Origin: JABCPH02 sp963524305
GTDB taxonomy: Bacteria; Fusobacteriota; Fusobacteriia; Fusobacteriales; Leptotrichiaceae
Assembly (NCBI GenBank): GCA_963524305.1
Contig: CAURGH010000009.1
Span: 1-64,000 of the forward strand
Length of the DNA: 64,000 nucleotides
Direction of reading: 5' to 3'
Each line of letters begins with the position of its first letter. The stretch's first letter is position 1. A program made the translations under genes and the position numbers. The notes beneath the pieces are model-generated. The model did not search any database. It was not told the DNA's origin and saw only the letters and a list, made by a program, of their open reading frames with translations. Below are positions 8,471 through 17,758 of the stretch, piece after piece.

Positions 8471-8995
8471 TTAATTACCTACTCTTCCTTTTAATTTTTT
8501 TAAAACATCTTCAATTTCTTTAGTCCTTTTAAAATCTTCTCCTCTGCTGTTGTTTAAGTTTGGAGATGTATTAATATGAAATTCTGTATTGTATCCACCT
8601 TTTTCATATTGATTTCCGAAAACATCTTTATTGCTTTCCTCGACTGCTTTATTTAATTCTTTGGAATTAGCTTTTATTGGAGGAGCTTTTTTAAATAAAT
8701 CTATTAAATTTTCTTGATTTTGATAATATTTTTCTCTAATATTTTTTTTATCATCTTCTGTCAATCCTCCTTTTTCTGATGCTTTTCTAAATATATCCGT
8801 TATTTCTGTACCTAATTTTGCTGATTCATAGATATAAGAACCATGCTTGTCATTGAAAGCCTGTTTTAAAAGTTTGTTTAATTTTTTTGTATAATTTTTA
8901 TTAATTTATTAATATCTTTATGATTCAATTTCAATATAAATTCTTTTAATTTTTTAAATCCACTTTTCTCTCTCAATATTTTTGATTAATAAATA
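8471..8995 (-). pseudogene. frameshifted gene, possible toxin tail
   Basis: The visible frame (TTG at 8764 after GGAGGA) is 97 aa, but coding character continues upstream in the same frame (KQAFNDKHGSYIYESAKLG, then TEITDIFRKASEKGG) and then in another frame (REKSGFKKLKEFILKLNHKD). The two upstream parts join if the A7 run near 8895 were A8. If real, a ~170-residue protein starts near a TTG at ~8990. It precedes the lipoprotein gene with no gap. No family recognised; position suggests a toxin/immunity pair. Confidence 0.45.
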
Positions 8996-9003
8996 ATAAC
9001 TTT

Positions 9004-9420
9004 TTATTTCCCTTTATGTTTCTGTTTCTTTTTCTCCTGTTTCAATAAAAATTTTCTCTGTTTTTCAAGTTCTTTTTCTTTTTTTGTTTTGATTTTTCTT
9101 TCTTTTTTATTTTCTTCATACTGTAATTTTAAAATTTCTTCCGATTTTTTCAAAAATTTTTTACTTTGAAGTTCTTTTTTTATTTCTCGTTGTCTCCGTT
9201 TTGGATTTTTTACTTTTTCATTAAAATTTGACTTCATCTCATTACTAAATTTTAAAGTATCAAACCTTTCCAATATAAAATCATAAATTTCATATTCTTT
9301 AGGTTCTGAACCAAAAGTTACTTTACAAACTGACAAATTATTATTTTCAATATTTTCAAAAATTCCTACCCAAAACGGATTTTCAAAAAAAACTGTCAAT
9401 TTCCCTGAAATTTTTTTCAT
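9004..9420 (-). CDS. yjdF: YjdF family protein (DUF2992)
   Basis: 138 residues. The N-terminal half (KLTVFFENPFWVGIFE at ~7-22, then a Gly-Ser-Glu-Pro segment) matches the YjdF/DUF2992 family. The C-terminal half is a long Lys/Glu coiled tail ending KQKHKGK. The molecular function is not known; in Firmicutes the gene is controlled by the yjdF riboswitch, which senses azaaromatic compounds, so a role in handling such compounds is proposed. SD TAAGGAGGC lies 7 nt before the ATG and is part of the control structure annotated upstream. Confidence 0.85.
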   Translation of the reverse strand: MKKISGKLTVFFENPFWVGIFENIENNNLSVCKVTFGSEPKEYEIYDFILERFDTLKFSNEMKSNFNEKVKNPKRRQREIKKELQSKKFLKKSEEILKLQYEENKKERKIKTKKEKELEKQRKFLLKQEKKKQKHKGK

Positions 9421-9525
9421 AATTTCAGCCTCCTTAAAATTTTTTTATAAAGAATGGACAACCTAAGGAGGCAGGTTACTTACATTACTGCGTCTGGACT
9501 ACCGACCAGAACTGTGTTTTTATCT
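9421..9525 (-). promoter_or_regulatory. yjdF riboswitch-like leader with anti-SD loop
   Basis: The leader can fold a hairpin AACCT/AGGTT (9460-9464, 9473-9477). Its loop carries GCCTCCTTA (complement of 9464-9472), which is an exact 9-nt complement of the yjdF SD region TAAGGAGGC (complement of 9428-9436). Alternative pairing would hide or free the ribosome site. A second conserved-looking block (GTCGGTAGTCCAGACGCAGTAA) is upstream. Assignment to the yjdF RNA class is inferred from the downstream gene. Confidence 0.6.
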
Positions 9526-9567
9526 TTATTTATATTTATTCATTTTTTAATATATTTTTTATAATTT

Positions 9568-10227
9568 TTATTCAATTATTTTCAAAACATCTTTTAACTC
9601 TCGTCTTATCTTTTTAGGTTGTTCTTCATCCCTATACCCAAAACTTACCATCACAGAAACTCCATACACATTCAAGTCAAGAAGGCCCATATCCGATAAA
9701 TATTTTTCCAATTGCTCTTTATTAAATCCTTCAATCGCACAACTGTCAATTCCTAAATAAGCCGCAACTGTCATCATATTTCCAAGTGCAATATAAGTTT
9801 GTTTTGAAGCCCAGTCAAAAAGTGTTCTTTCATTTTCCAATAATTTTAAATGTTCTTTCTGAAATTTCGTAAATTTATCTTTCACTGCTTCAAATGCTTC
9901 ATCAGAAACTTTCTTCAAGTTTTTCCAATTATCTCTAAAATATTCACTATCCCCAGTAACATCTTTTCTCGCCAAAATTATCACAATTTCAGTTGCTCCA
10001 TTCAAGCTATTCAAAGCTCCCCAAGCAAATTGTTTAAAATCATTTCTCATTTCTTCATTTCTCAAAAGTAAAAATTTCCAAGGCTCCATACCAAATGAAC
10101 TCGGTGACAATCTCGCACTTTCCAAAATTGTCTTCAAATCTTCATCAGACACTCTTTTTTCTGTACTAAATTTTTTGCAAGCATATCTTTTATTAAACAC
10201 TTCCAATATTTCTTCATTTTTTGTCAT
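9568..10227 (-). CDS. NAD(P)H-dependent nitroreductase family protein
   Basis: About 219 residues. Start placed at ATG 10227 (SD AAAGAAG 8 nt before) rather than GTG 10236. The FMN-binding signature RYACKKFS near the N-terminus and ESARLSPSSFGMEPWKF match the NfsB-like nitroreductases, which use FMN to reduce nitro or quinone compounds in the cytoplasm. GIDSCAIEGF is the usual FMN/dimer segment. A consensus promoter lies at 10398-10426. Natural substrate not predictable. Confidence 0.9.
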   Translation of the reverse strand: MTKNEEILEVFNKRYACKKFSTEKRVSDEDLKTILESARLSPSSFGMEPWKFLLLRNEEMRNDFKQFAWGALNSLNGATEIVIILARKDVTGDSEYFRDNWKNLKKVSDEAFEAVKDKFTKFQKEHLKLLENERTLFDWASKQTYIALGNMMTVAAYLGIDSCAIEGFNKEQLEKYLSDMGLLDLNVYGVSVMVSFGYRDEEQPKKIRRELKDVLKIIE

Positions 10228-10274
10228 TTCAATCACTTCTTTCTATTATTTTTTATATAATTTTATTTCAATTA

Positions 10275-10397
10275 TTATATTCGACTTAAACTATATGGAA
10301 CTACTCGTTTCTGATACTTTTCAATTTCTTTAAATAATTTTTTCTGTTCCTCATAAAATATACCCCATTTTTTAAATTTTAAAATCTTTATATTAAT
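10275..10397 (-). pseudogene. short coding remnant in the nitroreductase leader
   Basis: About 40 codons are open (KKWGIFYEEQKKLFKEIEKY onward, ending PYSLSRI, TAA at 10275-10277) without a start codon or SD. It lies between the promoter and the nitroreductase gene, so it is transcribed. Could be a gene fragment or chance. Confidence 0.25.
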
Positions 10398-10426
10398 ATT
10401 ATATCAAACGATTTTAAGAACTGCAA
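10398..10426 (-). promoter_or_regulatory. promoter of the nitroreductase gene
   Basis: -35 TTGCAG (10421-10426) and -10 TATAAT (10398-10403) with a 17-nt spacer on the minus strand. Confidence 0.7.
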
Positions 10427-10483
10427 ACATATTTACTTTAAAAAATTATGAAATAACGGATTAAAATATGCTCTTCTTTTTTC

Positions 10484-10514
10484 AAAAAAAGAATGGCCTA
10501 ATAAAAGACCATTC
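10484..10514 (-). terminator. terminator overlapping the yggT stop codon
   Basis: Stem GAATGGTC/GGCCATTC (10507-10514 with 10491-10498) followed by seven Ts on the minus strand. The yggT stop codon lies inside the hairpin. Confidence 0.85.
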
Positions 10515-10767
10515 CAACAAGTATTCTTTTCACTAAATTTAATAATGTTAACCCTATTATAGGCGAGATATCAATTGATCCAGCTCCAATTGGTATCAAT
10601 ATTTTAAATAATTTCAAATAAGGTTCCGTCAATTTATCAATATAGTTAAAAAGAATTTCAGCATATTTAAAATATTTATTATTTCTAAAATTAAACCATG
10701 AACCAATAGTTGAAATCACTATTAAAAGTGAATAGATATCTATTATTTTTATAAGTATTCCTATCAT
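10498..10767 (-). CDS. YggT family membrane protein
   Basis: 89 residues with two hydrophobic segments (about 3-22 and 64-86) and the family's central SWFNFRNNKYF / LTEPYLKLFKILIPIGAGSIDISP pattern (P-Y-L then G-x-D-x-S-P). YggT proteins are small inner-membrane proteins of unclear role, linked to cell division genes or osmotic tolerance in other bacteria. It is the last gene after pnp and pgsA, 18 bp after pgsA, and ends in the terminator. Confidence 0.85.
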   Translation of the reverse strand: MIGILIKIIDIYSLLIVISTIGSWFNFRNNKYFKYAEILFNYIDKLTEPYLKLFKILIPIGAGSIDISPIIGLTLLNLVKRILVGMVFY

Positions 10768-10785
10768 TTAATTCCCTCACAACTA

Positions 10786-11331
10786 TTATTTATTAAGTAC
10801 CTTTTTAGCTTTTTGCATATATTCAACTCCAGATTGTACTGTTAAAATAACTGGAATTAACAATAATATATTATTTACAAAAAAGCTCATAGGGAATAAT
10901 ATTATTAATAATAATGCTATCATTTGTGTTGCAGTTTTCCATTTTCCTAATTTTTCAGCGGCAATAACTACACCTTCATTTGCCACAATCGCTCTCAAGC
11001 CTGTTATTAATAGCTCTCTAAATATTATAATCAATACAAACCATAAACTTATTTGATCATATTTTGTAAGAACAACCAATGCTGAAATAACTAATAATTT
11101 ATCAGCTAAAGGATCTATTAATTTCCCTAAATTTGTTATCATATTATGTTTTCTTGCAATTTGCCCATCAAAATAATCTGTGATTGAAGCTCCTGCAAAA
11201 ATAACAAAGGATAATATTCTCATAAAAATTGATAAACCTGTACTTTCTGTACTCAAAGCTATTCCAAGAAAAATTACAAATGGAATAACCAAAATCATTC
11301 TTAATGTTGCTAATTTATTAGGTAAATTCAT
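10786..11331 (-). CDS. pgsA: CDP-diacylglycerol--glycerol-3-phosphate 3-phosphatidyltransferase
   Basis: 181 residues, normal length. The CDP-alcohol phosphatidyltransferase motif DGx2ARx8Gx3Dx3D is visible as DGQIARKHNMITNLGKLIDP (about 59-78) continuing LAD. Four or five membrane segments. It makes phosphatidylglycerol-phosphate for membrane lipid synthesis. SD AGGAGG precedes the ATG; it follows pnp by ~50 bp and precedes yggT, so the three form an operon. Confidence 0.93.
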   Translation of the reverse strand: MNLPNKLATLRMILVIPFVIFLGIALSTESTGLSIFMRILSFVIFAGASITDYFDGQIARKHNMITNLGKLIDPLADKLLVISALVVLTKYDQISLWFVLIIIFRELLITGLRAIVANEGVVIAAEKLGKWKTATQMIALLLIILFPMSFFVNNILLLIPVILTVQSGVEYMQKAKKVLNK

Positions 11332-11385
11332 ATAAAATTCCTCCTTTTATAAAATGTTTTCAAAATTATTTACAAATATAGAAAT

Positions 11386-13509
11386 TTATTTTTCTTCTTT
11401 ATTTTCTTTTGAAATTAACGCTTTCATACTTAAATTAAATTTATTTTCATCTTCTAAAGTAATAACTTTTACTTTTACAGTTTGACCTTCTTTTAATACA
11501 TCTTCAACTTTAGCCACTCTCTTATCACTAATTTCTGAAATATGCAATAATCCTTCTTTCCCAGGCAACACTTCAACAAAAGCTCCAAATTTAGTAATTT
11601 TTGTAATTTTTCCATCATATATTGTATTCAATTCTACTGATTGTGTTTGAGCTTTTACCAATTCAATCGCTTTTTTCATTCCTTCAGAATCTTTACCAAA
11701 AATAGATACATTTCCATCATCTTCAATATCGATTGAAACTCCTGTTTCCTCAATTATAGCTTTAATTGTTTTACCTCCAGGCCCAATTAATCCAGCTATT
11801 TTCGATGGATCTATTTTCATTAATTCAATTTTTGGTGCATTTTCAGAAACTTCTTTTCTTGGTTCACTAATTACTGCTTCCATTTTTTCCATAATGAACA
11901 TTCTACCTTCAAACGCTTGTTTTAAAGCAATTTCCATTATTTCTCTATTAATTCCCTCAATTTTTATATCCATTTGAATAGCCGTAATTCCATCTTTAGT
12001 CCCAGCTACTTTAAAATCCATATCTCCCAAATGATCTTCTAATCCTTGAATATCCGTCAATACTGTGAAAATATCTCCCTCTTTTACAAGTCCCATTGCA
12101 ATTCCAGCAACAGTTGATTTTATAGGTACCCCAGCAGCCATTAATGCAAGCGAACCACCACAAATACTAGCTTGCGAAGATGAACCATTTGACTCAGTAA
12201 TTTCTGAAACTAATCTTACTGTATATGGAAATTCTTCTTCAGGTGGCATAACATATTTTAATGCTCTTTCTGCCAAGTTTCCATGTCCTAATTCTCTTCT
12301 TCCAGGTGCTCTCATAAATCCAGCCTCTCCTACTGAATATGGTGGAAAATTATAGTGCAAGAAGAATTTTTTTCTAGTTTCTGATTCCATTCCATCTACA
12401 ATTTGCTCATCCGCTTTACTTCCAAGTGTAGCAACTACTAAAGCTTGTGTTTCTCCTCTTGTAAACAACGCTGATCCATGAGGAACTGGCAACGTATCAA
12501 TTTCTACATCAATCGGTCTAATTTCTTTAGTTTCTCTTCCATCTGGTCTATATTTTTTGTACAAAATAGCTTCTCTCACTATTTTTTTCTCTAAATCATG
12601 ATAATAATTTTTAAATTCTTTTTCTAATGTTTCAGAAATTTCTTTTTCTTCACTTTCTAATTTATTCAAGAAATCTTCATATAATTTAATTTCCAAATTA
12701 TCAATAGCTTCATATTTTTCTAATTTACCTGGTGTCATAATAGCTTCTTCTAATTCTTTTTCATACGAATCCAAATATTCTTTAATTTCAACATCTACTT
12801 CAGCTTTTTCAAACTCATATTTTTCAATTTCAAATTGTGATAAAAATTTATCTTGTTCAGCACAAATTTCCTTAATTTTTTCATGCCCAAACATAATTGC
12901 TTCCAACATAACTTCTTCAGAAACTTCTCTCGCTCCAGCTTCAACCATTGTTACAGCTTCTTTTGTTCCTGCAACCGACAAATGAATATCTCCATTTTCC
13001 AATTGTTCAGCAGTTGGATTTAAAATATATTCTCCATCAATATATCCAACGGTTACACCAGCCACAGTTCCTGCAAACGGAATATCTGATAATCCCAATG
13101 CCACTGAAACTCCTATTGTTGCTAAATTTTCAGGTTGATTAATTCCATCAGCTGACATTACAGTTATTACTATATGAACTGCATTTAAGAATCCTTCTGG
13201 AAACAAAGGTCTTATTGGTCTGTCAATTAATCTTGAAATCAAAATCTCTTCAGTTGAAGGCTTTGATTCTCTTTTTATAAATCCTCCAGGAAATTTCCCT
13301 GATGCATAAAATTTTTCAATATAATCTACTGTTAATGGAAAAAAATCTTGCCCATCTTTAACATCTTTACTTCTAGTAGCAGTCACTAACAACACCGTTC
13401 CACCAGCTTGAATCATTACTGATCCACCAGCTTGTCTAGCAACTTTACCTGTACTTAATTTTATAGTTTGAGTCCCGACTTGAAACTCATATGTTTTTTC
13501 ATCAAACAT
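11386..13509 (-). CDS. pnp: polynucleotide phosphorylase
   Basis: 707 residues, standard length. Two RNase PH-like domains (with FFPLTVDY, ISRLIDRPIRPLFP and, in the second, GETQALVVATLG and GSSSQASICGGSLALMAAG), then KH (GPGGKTIKAIIEETG, ~560-575) and S1 (GKITKITKFGAFVEVLPGKEG, ~625-645). It degrades RNA phosphorolytically 3'-5' and is part of RNA turnover. Strong SD (AGGAGG). First gene of the pnp-pgsA-yggT unit; rpsO is not next to it in the window. Confidence 0.97.
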   Translation of the reverse strand: MFDEKTYEFQVGTQTIKLSTGKVARQAGGSVMIQAGGTVLLVTATRSKDVKDGQDFFPLTVDYIEKFYASGKFPGGFIKRESKPSTEEILISRLIDRPIRPLFPEGFLNAVHIVITVMSADGINQPENLATIGVSVALGLSDIPFAGTVAGVTVGYIDGEYILNPTAEQLENGDIHLSVAGTKEAVTMVEAGAREVSEEVMLEAIMFGHEKIKEICAEQDKFLSQFEIEKYEFEKAEVDVEIKEYLDSYEKELEEAIMTPGKLEKYEAIDNLEIKLYEDFLNKLESEEKEISETLEKEFKNYYHDLEKKIVREAILYKKYRPDGRETKEIRPIDVEIDTLPVPHGSALFTRGETQALVVATLGSKADEQIVDGMESETRKKFFLHYNFPPYSVGEAGFMRAPGRRELGHGNLAERALKYVMPPEEEFPYTVRLVSEITESNGSSSQASICGGSLALMAAGVPIKSTVAGIAMGLVKEGDIFTVLTDIQGLEDHLGDMDFKVAGTKDGITAIQMDIKIEGINREIMEIALKQAFEGRMFIMEKMEAVISEPRKEVSENAPKIELMKIDPSKIAGLIGPGGKTIKAIIEETGVSIDIEDDGNVSIFGKDSEGMKKAIELVKAQTQSVELNTIYDGKITKITKFGAFVEVLPGKEGLLHISEISDKRVAKVEDVLKEGQTVKVKVITLEDENKFNLSMKALISKENKEEK

Positions 13510-13675
13510 TTAATTCCTCCTGCTTTTTTTATTGTTCAAGAAGGGAGCAAATAATAATAAAAACTTTTATTTATAAATGAAATATATCCTTAAAATAAAA
13601 ACTTTTATAATTACTTACTCTTAACCTTCTTTAATTTCGCTTTTAATTATAGCACTTTTATAAATTTTTTACAAC

Positions 13676-13731
13676 TTAAAAAACTCTAAATATTAAATTA
13701 TATTTAAAAATATAGTTTAAAAATTTAGAGC
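13676..13731 (-). terminator. terminator of the 13.8-15.7 kb gene pair
   Basis: Stem AGCTCTAAAT / ATTTAGAGTT with a long AT-rich loop region that can also pair, followed by a T run on the minus strand (13677-13682). The rest of the 280-bp gap to pnp shows nothing else. Confidence 0.7.
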
Positions 13732-13790
13732 TTTATCATTTATAACTTATATTTAATATTAATTTTAGTGCAATAAGCAAGTTCACTTAA

Positions 13791-14258
13791 TTAGCCAATT
13801 TCTTTGCCTTCCAAGTCATCGACTACCACATTATATTCCAGTTGTAAATATTCCTCCCTGTTCTCGATAATTTCATCCAGCAATCTTTCAAATGCAAATT
13901 CTTTTCTATTTCTTTCAGTAAATACTAAAAAATAAAGTTTACTAAAAAATGATGAAATTTTATCATTAATTTTAATTTTTCCGCACCTTATCGAATCATG
14001 TGTTCTAAGAATAATTACTTCCTTACTTTTGTCATCCCTTACTTTCTCATACAAAAAGTGAACCACAAAATTCAACCCATCTAAATTTATATTTACCAAA
14101 TCATCTTTACAAAAATATTCACTTTCACTTTCTTGAATTATAAATTCATCTCCTGTATTTTCTTCCTTTTTTATTAATAAAATCTCATTATCAATATATT
14201 TTTTCAAACTTTTTAAATTTGTTATTCCCTCATTTAAATACTCAATTCTTTTTAGCAT
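13791..14258 (-). CDS. hypothetical protein, 155 aa
   Basis: Soluble acidic protein starting MLKRIEYLNEGITNLKSLKK, helical at both ends with a beta-rich middle (CGKIKINDKISSFF). SD AAGGAA before the ATG. I recognise no domain. It is the second gene of a two-gene unit with the 459-aa gene upstream and shares its terminator, so the two probably act together. Confidence 0.7.
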   Translation of the reverse strand: MLKRIEYLNEGITNLKSLKKYIDNEILLIKKEENTGDEFIIQESESEYFCKDDLVNINLDGLNFVVHFLYEKVRDDKSKEVIILRTHDSIRCGKIKINDKISSFFSKLYFLVFTERNRKEFAFERLLDEIIENREEYLQLEYNVVVDDLEGKEIG

Positions 14259-14320
14259 TTTTATTCCTTCTCCCTTTAATTTAACTTTTTTGAATAATTA
14301 TTGATTCGTCTTTTTCTAAA

Positions 14321-15700
14321 TCATAAGTTACCAAAAAATTTCATTTCTGATTTTATCCTTTCTATCTGAAACAATAAATTTGCCTTTTCACCCCTCTTAT
14401 TTATATTCAAAATTTTCAAAAAATAAATTGGAATAGCTGATTCATTTTCAATTAAATTTATAATCTTTGAACTACTAATTACCAAAACTTTACTGTAATT
14501 ATTTCCCGTATTCCTTTTCAATTTTCTATTTTTCTTATCTATAAATTGAATTTTTACATTCTCTTCAAAATTAAAATTATCCAAAATATATTTAAGATAT
14601 TTTTGAACATTGCTTTTTTCAATGTCTAACAAAATTAAAATTTTTTTCTCTGTTTTCGTTTTCTTTTTAAAATAATTTATTGATTTCATTTGATTTGAAT
14701 ATTTTAAAATTTGATAATCTAAAATTATATCTGCTACTTCTTGTCCACTGTCCCCTCTACTCTCTTTCATAACCTCTAGATCTATATCTTCACTACTTTT
14801 TAAAAATTCTCTTTCATTTTGGATTTGCTTTCTCAACAATATTTTAAAAAGTTTTATCCTAAAAAAATTTGTAATTTTAATTTTCTCAATACAGGAAATC
14901 TCTTCCAAAATATAATCAAAATTCCTATACTTTTCCATTCTTTCTAATTCCCTGTCTTTTTGAGTGATTTTCCCATTTTTATTAACTTTTCTATCTTTCA
15001 AATTAATTAAAAAATACGAAAAAAAATCATAAATTTCATTTCTAGATAATTTTTTAAAATTTCCTTCTAAAAAACCGAATAACAAATTACTAATCCTTTT
15101 TATTCTTTTGATTCCAAGTTCCTTTTTTATAACTCCAATAAATTTTCTCTCTAATAATGTTTCGTTATTTGAATAAAATTTCTCATAAATTTTTAGTAAT
15201 TGTTCTTTTAAATATTTCTGACGTTTATCACTAAAATTTTCGATTTTACTAATCACTAAATTAAGTGCACTTTCTGAATCCAAACCAATATATTCAAAAT
15301 AATCTATTCCTATCTCACTTAAAACTACTTGCAAATCTTTTTTTATGTGCTTTCTTTCAAATTCCCTTCTTATTTTTTCAAAACGATATATAGAAAACTT
15401 CCTTTTGTTCAAAATAATCATTAATTTTATCATTTTTTGTCTTGTTAAAGCATTAAATATGAATATTCTTTTCATATTTTTATGATTTAGTTTAAATTCA
15501 TCCAAATAATAAACATAATTACCTTTATAATGTATTTTCCCCTCATTTCCTGTAATTTTTATTAAATCGTTTAATTTTCTAATTGTATACTTGAAATTAA
15601 ATTTTTTATCAAAATATAACTCTATCGCTTCTTTTTCAAAAATCTTTGCACTAGTAATCAAATAAAATAAATTAACTTCTTTGTAACTATAATTTAGCAA
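14321..15700 (-). CDS. hypothetical protein, possible helix-turn-helix regulator
   Basis: 459 residues, very Lys/Ile/Asn-rich. Start is TTG 15700, supported by SD GAGGAG 8 nt upstream. The N-terminal ~60 residues (helices around FKYTIRKLNDLIKITG) could be a winged helix. The middle is all helical and the last ~120 residues (KKILILLDIEKSNVQKYLKY, then VLVISSSKIINLIEN) have the beta-alpha pattern of a PTS-IIB-like or receiver fold. This layout recalls Mga/PRD-type regulators, but similarity is weak and the call is inference. Confidence 0.6.
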   Translation of the reverse strand: MLNYSYKEVNLFYLITSAKIFEKEAIELYFDKKFNFKYTIRKLNDLIKITGNEGKIHYKGNYVYYLDEFKLNHKNMKRIFIFNALTRQKMIKLMIILNKRKFSIYRFEKIRREFERKHIKKDLQVVLSEIGIDYFEYIGLDSESALNLVISKIENFSDKRQKYLKEQLLKIYEKFYSNNETLLERKFIGVIKKELGIKRIKRISNLLFGFLEGNFKKLSRNEIYDFFSYFLINLKDRKVNKNGKITQKDRELERMEKYRNFDYILEEISCIEKIKITNFFRIKLFKILLRKQIQNEREFLKSSEDIDLEVMKESRGDSGQEVADIILDYQILKYSNQMKSINYFKKKTKTEKKILILLDIEKSNVQKYLKYILDNFNFEENVKIQFIDKKNRKLKRNTGNNYSKVLVISSSKIINLIENESAIPIYFLKILNINKRGEKANLLFQIERIKSEMKFFGNL

Positions 15701-15891
15701 TTTAGACTCTCCTCAATAATATTTGAGTAAATCATAACAACTTAAATTTTTTATTACTAGATTGCTAAATTAAACTATTCTATTTTCAAAAAACACTATT
15801 TTTAAAGGGTTTTATATACTTTAGAAAAATGAATTCCAAAAAATTACTTTTGTGTGAAAACAAATATACAAATTTCTTTATAGAATTATAG

Positions 15892-16125
15892 TAAAATTAC
15901 TTTAAAACTGAACTCAAAAACTATGACTATTTTATTCTACTCTAAATTTATATAATTTTTAGTAGTTTAATTTTAAATACATTCAAGTATTATCAATTTT
16001 TTTATTTATAATAAAACCGTTTTAAAATCAAACTTAAAAGCTATGCTTGTTTACTTGAAACCTAGAGTTATACAAGTTTAATAATTTGATTTTAAATAGA
16101 TTCAAATATAAAAGTATGATTTTTT
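15892..16125. repeat. degenerate tandem repeat, two ~120-bp units
   Basis: 15892-16004 and 16012-16125 align over their whole length: both have TAAAA..., AACT-AAAA-CTATG, and ATTTTAAATA-ATTCAA at matching offsets (119-120 nt). Identity is moderate. There is no ORF. It fills the 585-bp gap between purD and the 459-aa gene; the remaining ~190 bp (15701-15891) shows nothing I can name. Confidence 0.5.
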
Positions 16126-16129
16126 TCAT

Positions 16130-16195
16130 TTTCCAAAAAAACTCAAACAATAGATTTGAATTTACAAAAATTCTTATTTCTATTATTTGAGTTTC
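16130..16195 (-). terminator. terminator after purD
   Basis: A 16-bp imperfect stem (16179-16194 with 16138-16153, AAACTCAAATAATAGA and partner) is followed on the minus strand by TTTTTTT. Confidence 0.7.
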
Positions 16196-16285
16196 TTTTT
16201 CTTGATCCTATTTTAACTTTTTGACTCGACAAAATATATATTAAAAATTTTTCTTACAAATAAACATATAAGCTACACTTTTTTA

Positions 16286-17548
16286 TTATTTGATATTCCC
16301 AATATCCTTTCTAAAATACATTCCATCAAATTTAATTTTATTCAACAATTTATAAGCATTTTCCTTAGCTTCATCCAATGTCTTTCCAAATGCAACGGCA
16401 TTCAATACTCTTCCACCATTAGTCTTGAATTTTCCATCTTCAAATTTAGCTCCTGCGATAAATACCAATTCATTATCTGAAGCATTTTCAATTCCAGTTA
16501 TAACATCGCCTTTTCTGTAAGTTTCTGGATATCCTCCTGCAGCTCCTACAACACAACAAGCATGAAGCGGTTTCCAAGTAACATTTAATTCCGATAATTT
16601 TTTGTCAAATGAATATTCCACCAATTCTAACAGGTCATTTTCCAATAATGGTAAAACAGCTTGAGTTTCAGGATCTCCCAATCTCATATTGTATTCAAGC
16701 AAGTAAACACCTTTTGCCGTAATCATTAGTCCAAAGAAAATTACACCTTCAAAATCCATTCCTTCAGCTTGTATTCCCTTTAAAGTTGGATTCATGATAT
16801 CATTTTTAAAACTTTCAAAAACTTCATCTGTCACATAAGGATTAGGGCTTATAACTCCCATTCCACCTGTATTTAATCCAGTTTCATTCTCCCCAATTTT
16901 TTTGTGATCTTTTGCTGATAACAATGGTACAATAACTTTGCTATCTGTAAATGAAAGTATTGAAGCTTCTACTCCATCCAAAAATTCTTCAATTACAACT
17001 TGATTTCCAGCATCTCCAAATTTTTCATCAATCATTATATCATCAACTGCTTTTATCGCCTCATCAAGATTTTGAGCAATAATTACACCTTTCCCAGCCG
17101 CAAGACCACTAGCTTTTACAACTACAGGAAAATCTTTCCAATTATTCAAAAATTCTTTCGCTTTTTCAGCATTATCAAAAATTTCATAAACAGCAGTTTT
17201 TATCCCATATTTTTTCATAAAATCTTTAGAATAAGCCTTGCTTCCTTCAAGAATTGCCGCTTGTTTATTAGGCCCAAAAATTTTCAACCCATTTTTATGA
17301 AATTCATCAACAATACCAGCTACTAATAATTCTTCACTTCCAACAAATGTCAAATCGATATTATTTTCCTTAGCAAATTTAACATACTCGTCTATATTAT
17401 TCGATAAATTCACATTTTCAGCTTTTGGCAACAACTCAGCCCCTGCATTTCCTGGTGCTATAAATATTTTCTCTACCTTTTCATTTTGAGATATTTTCCA
17501 AGCAATTGCATGTTCTCTTCCACCTGCTCCTACGATTAATACTTTCAT
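16286..17548 (-). CDS. purD: phosphoribosylamine--glycine ligase
   Basis: 420 residues, normal length. N-terminal GAGGREHAIAWKI, ATP-grasp segments (FPVVVKASGLAAGKGVIIA near 145-165; EEFLDGVEAS near 195) and LLEYNMRLGDPETQ (~285-300). Catalyses the second step of purine synthesis (PRA + glycine to GAR, ATP-dependent), cytoplasmic. Strong SD AAGGAGG. It is isolated from the rest of the purine genes (8 kb away) with its own terminator. Confidence 0.97.
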   Translation of the reverse strand: MKVLIVGAGGREHAIAWKISQNEKVEKIFIAPGNAGAELLPKAENVNLSNNIDEYVKFAKENNIDLTFVGSEELLVAGIVDEFHKNGLKIFGPNKQAAILEGSKAYSKDFMKKYGIKTAVYEIFDNAEKAKEFLNNWKDFPVVVKASGLAAGKGVIIAQNLDEAIKAVDDIMIDEKFGDAGNQVVIEEFLDGVEASILSFTDSKVIVPLLSAKDHKKIGENETGLNTGGMGVISPNPYVTDEVFESFKNDIMNPTLKGIQAEGMDFEGVIFFGLMITAKGVYLLEYNMRLGDPETQAVLPLLENDLLELVEYSFDKKLSELNVTWKPLHACCVVGAAGGYPETYRKGDVITGIENASDNELVFIAGAKFEDGKFKTNGGRVLNAVAFGKTLDEAKENAYKLLNKIKFDGMYFRKDIGNIK

Positions 17549-17758
17549 TTTCTTGTTTCCTCCTTGAATATTTATATTTCTGATTTACTTTATATCTTTC
17601 TTATAAATATATTTTATCATATTTTCTTGCAATATTAAATCTAAAAAATAAATTTTTCCTATTTTTAAATCAATATTTACAATTTTATAAAATTTTCTTG
17701 CTCCCTAACTTCAAATATGTTATCCTAAAATCAAAAATACTAAAAAAAGGAAAAATAT

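Noticed and set aside
1..9000. Prophage or integrative element
   Set aside because: No integrase, phage structural or replication genes; only toxin/immunity debris and IS remnants.
12065..12355. 96-aa plus-strand ORF inside pnp
   Set aside because: Antisense shadow of a highly conserved gene; no SD.
15892..16125. CRISPR array
   Set aside because: Only two units of ~120 bp with mismatches throughout, no short identical repeats with unique spacers; no cas genes.
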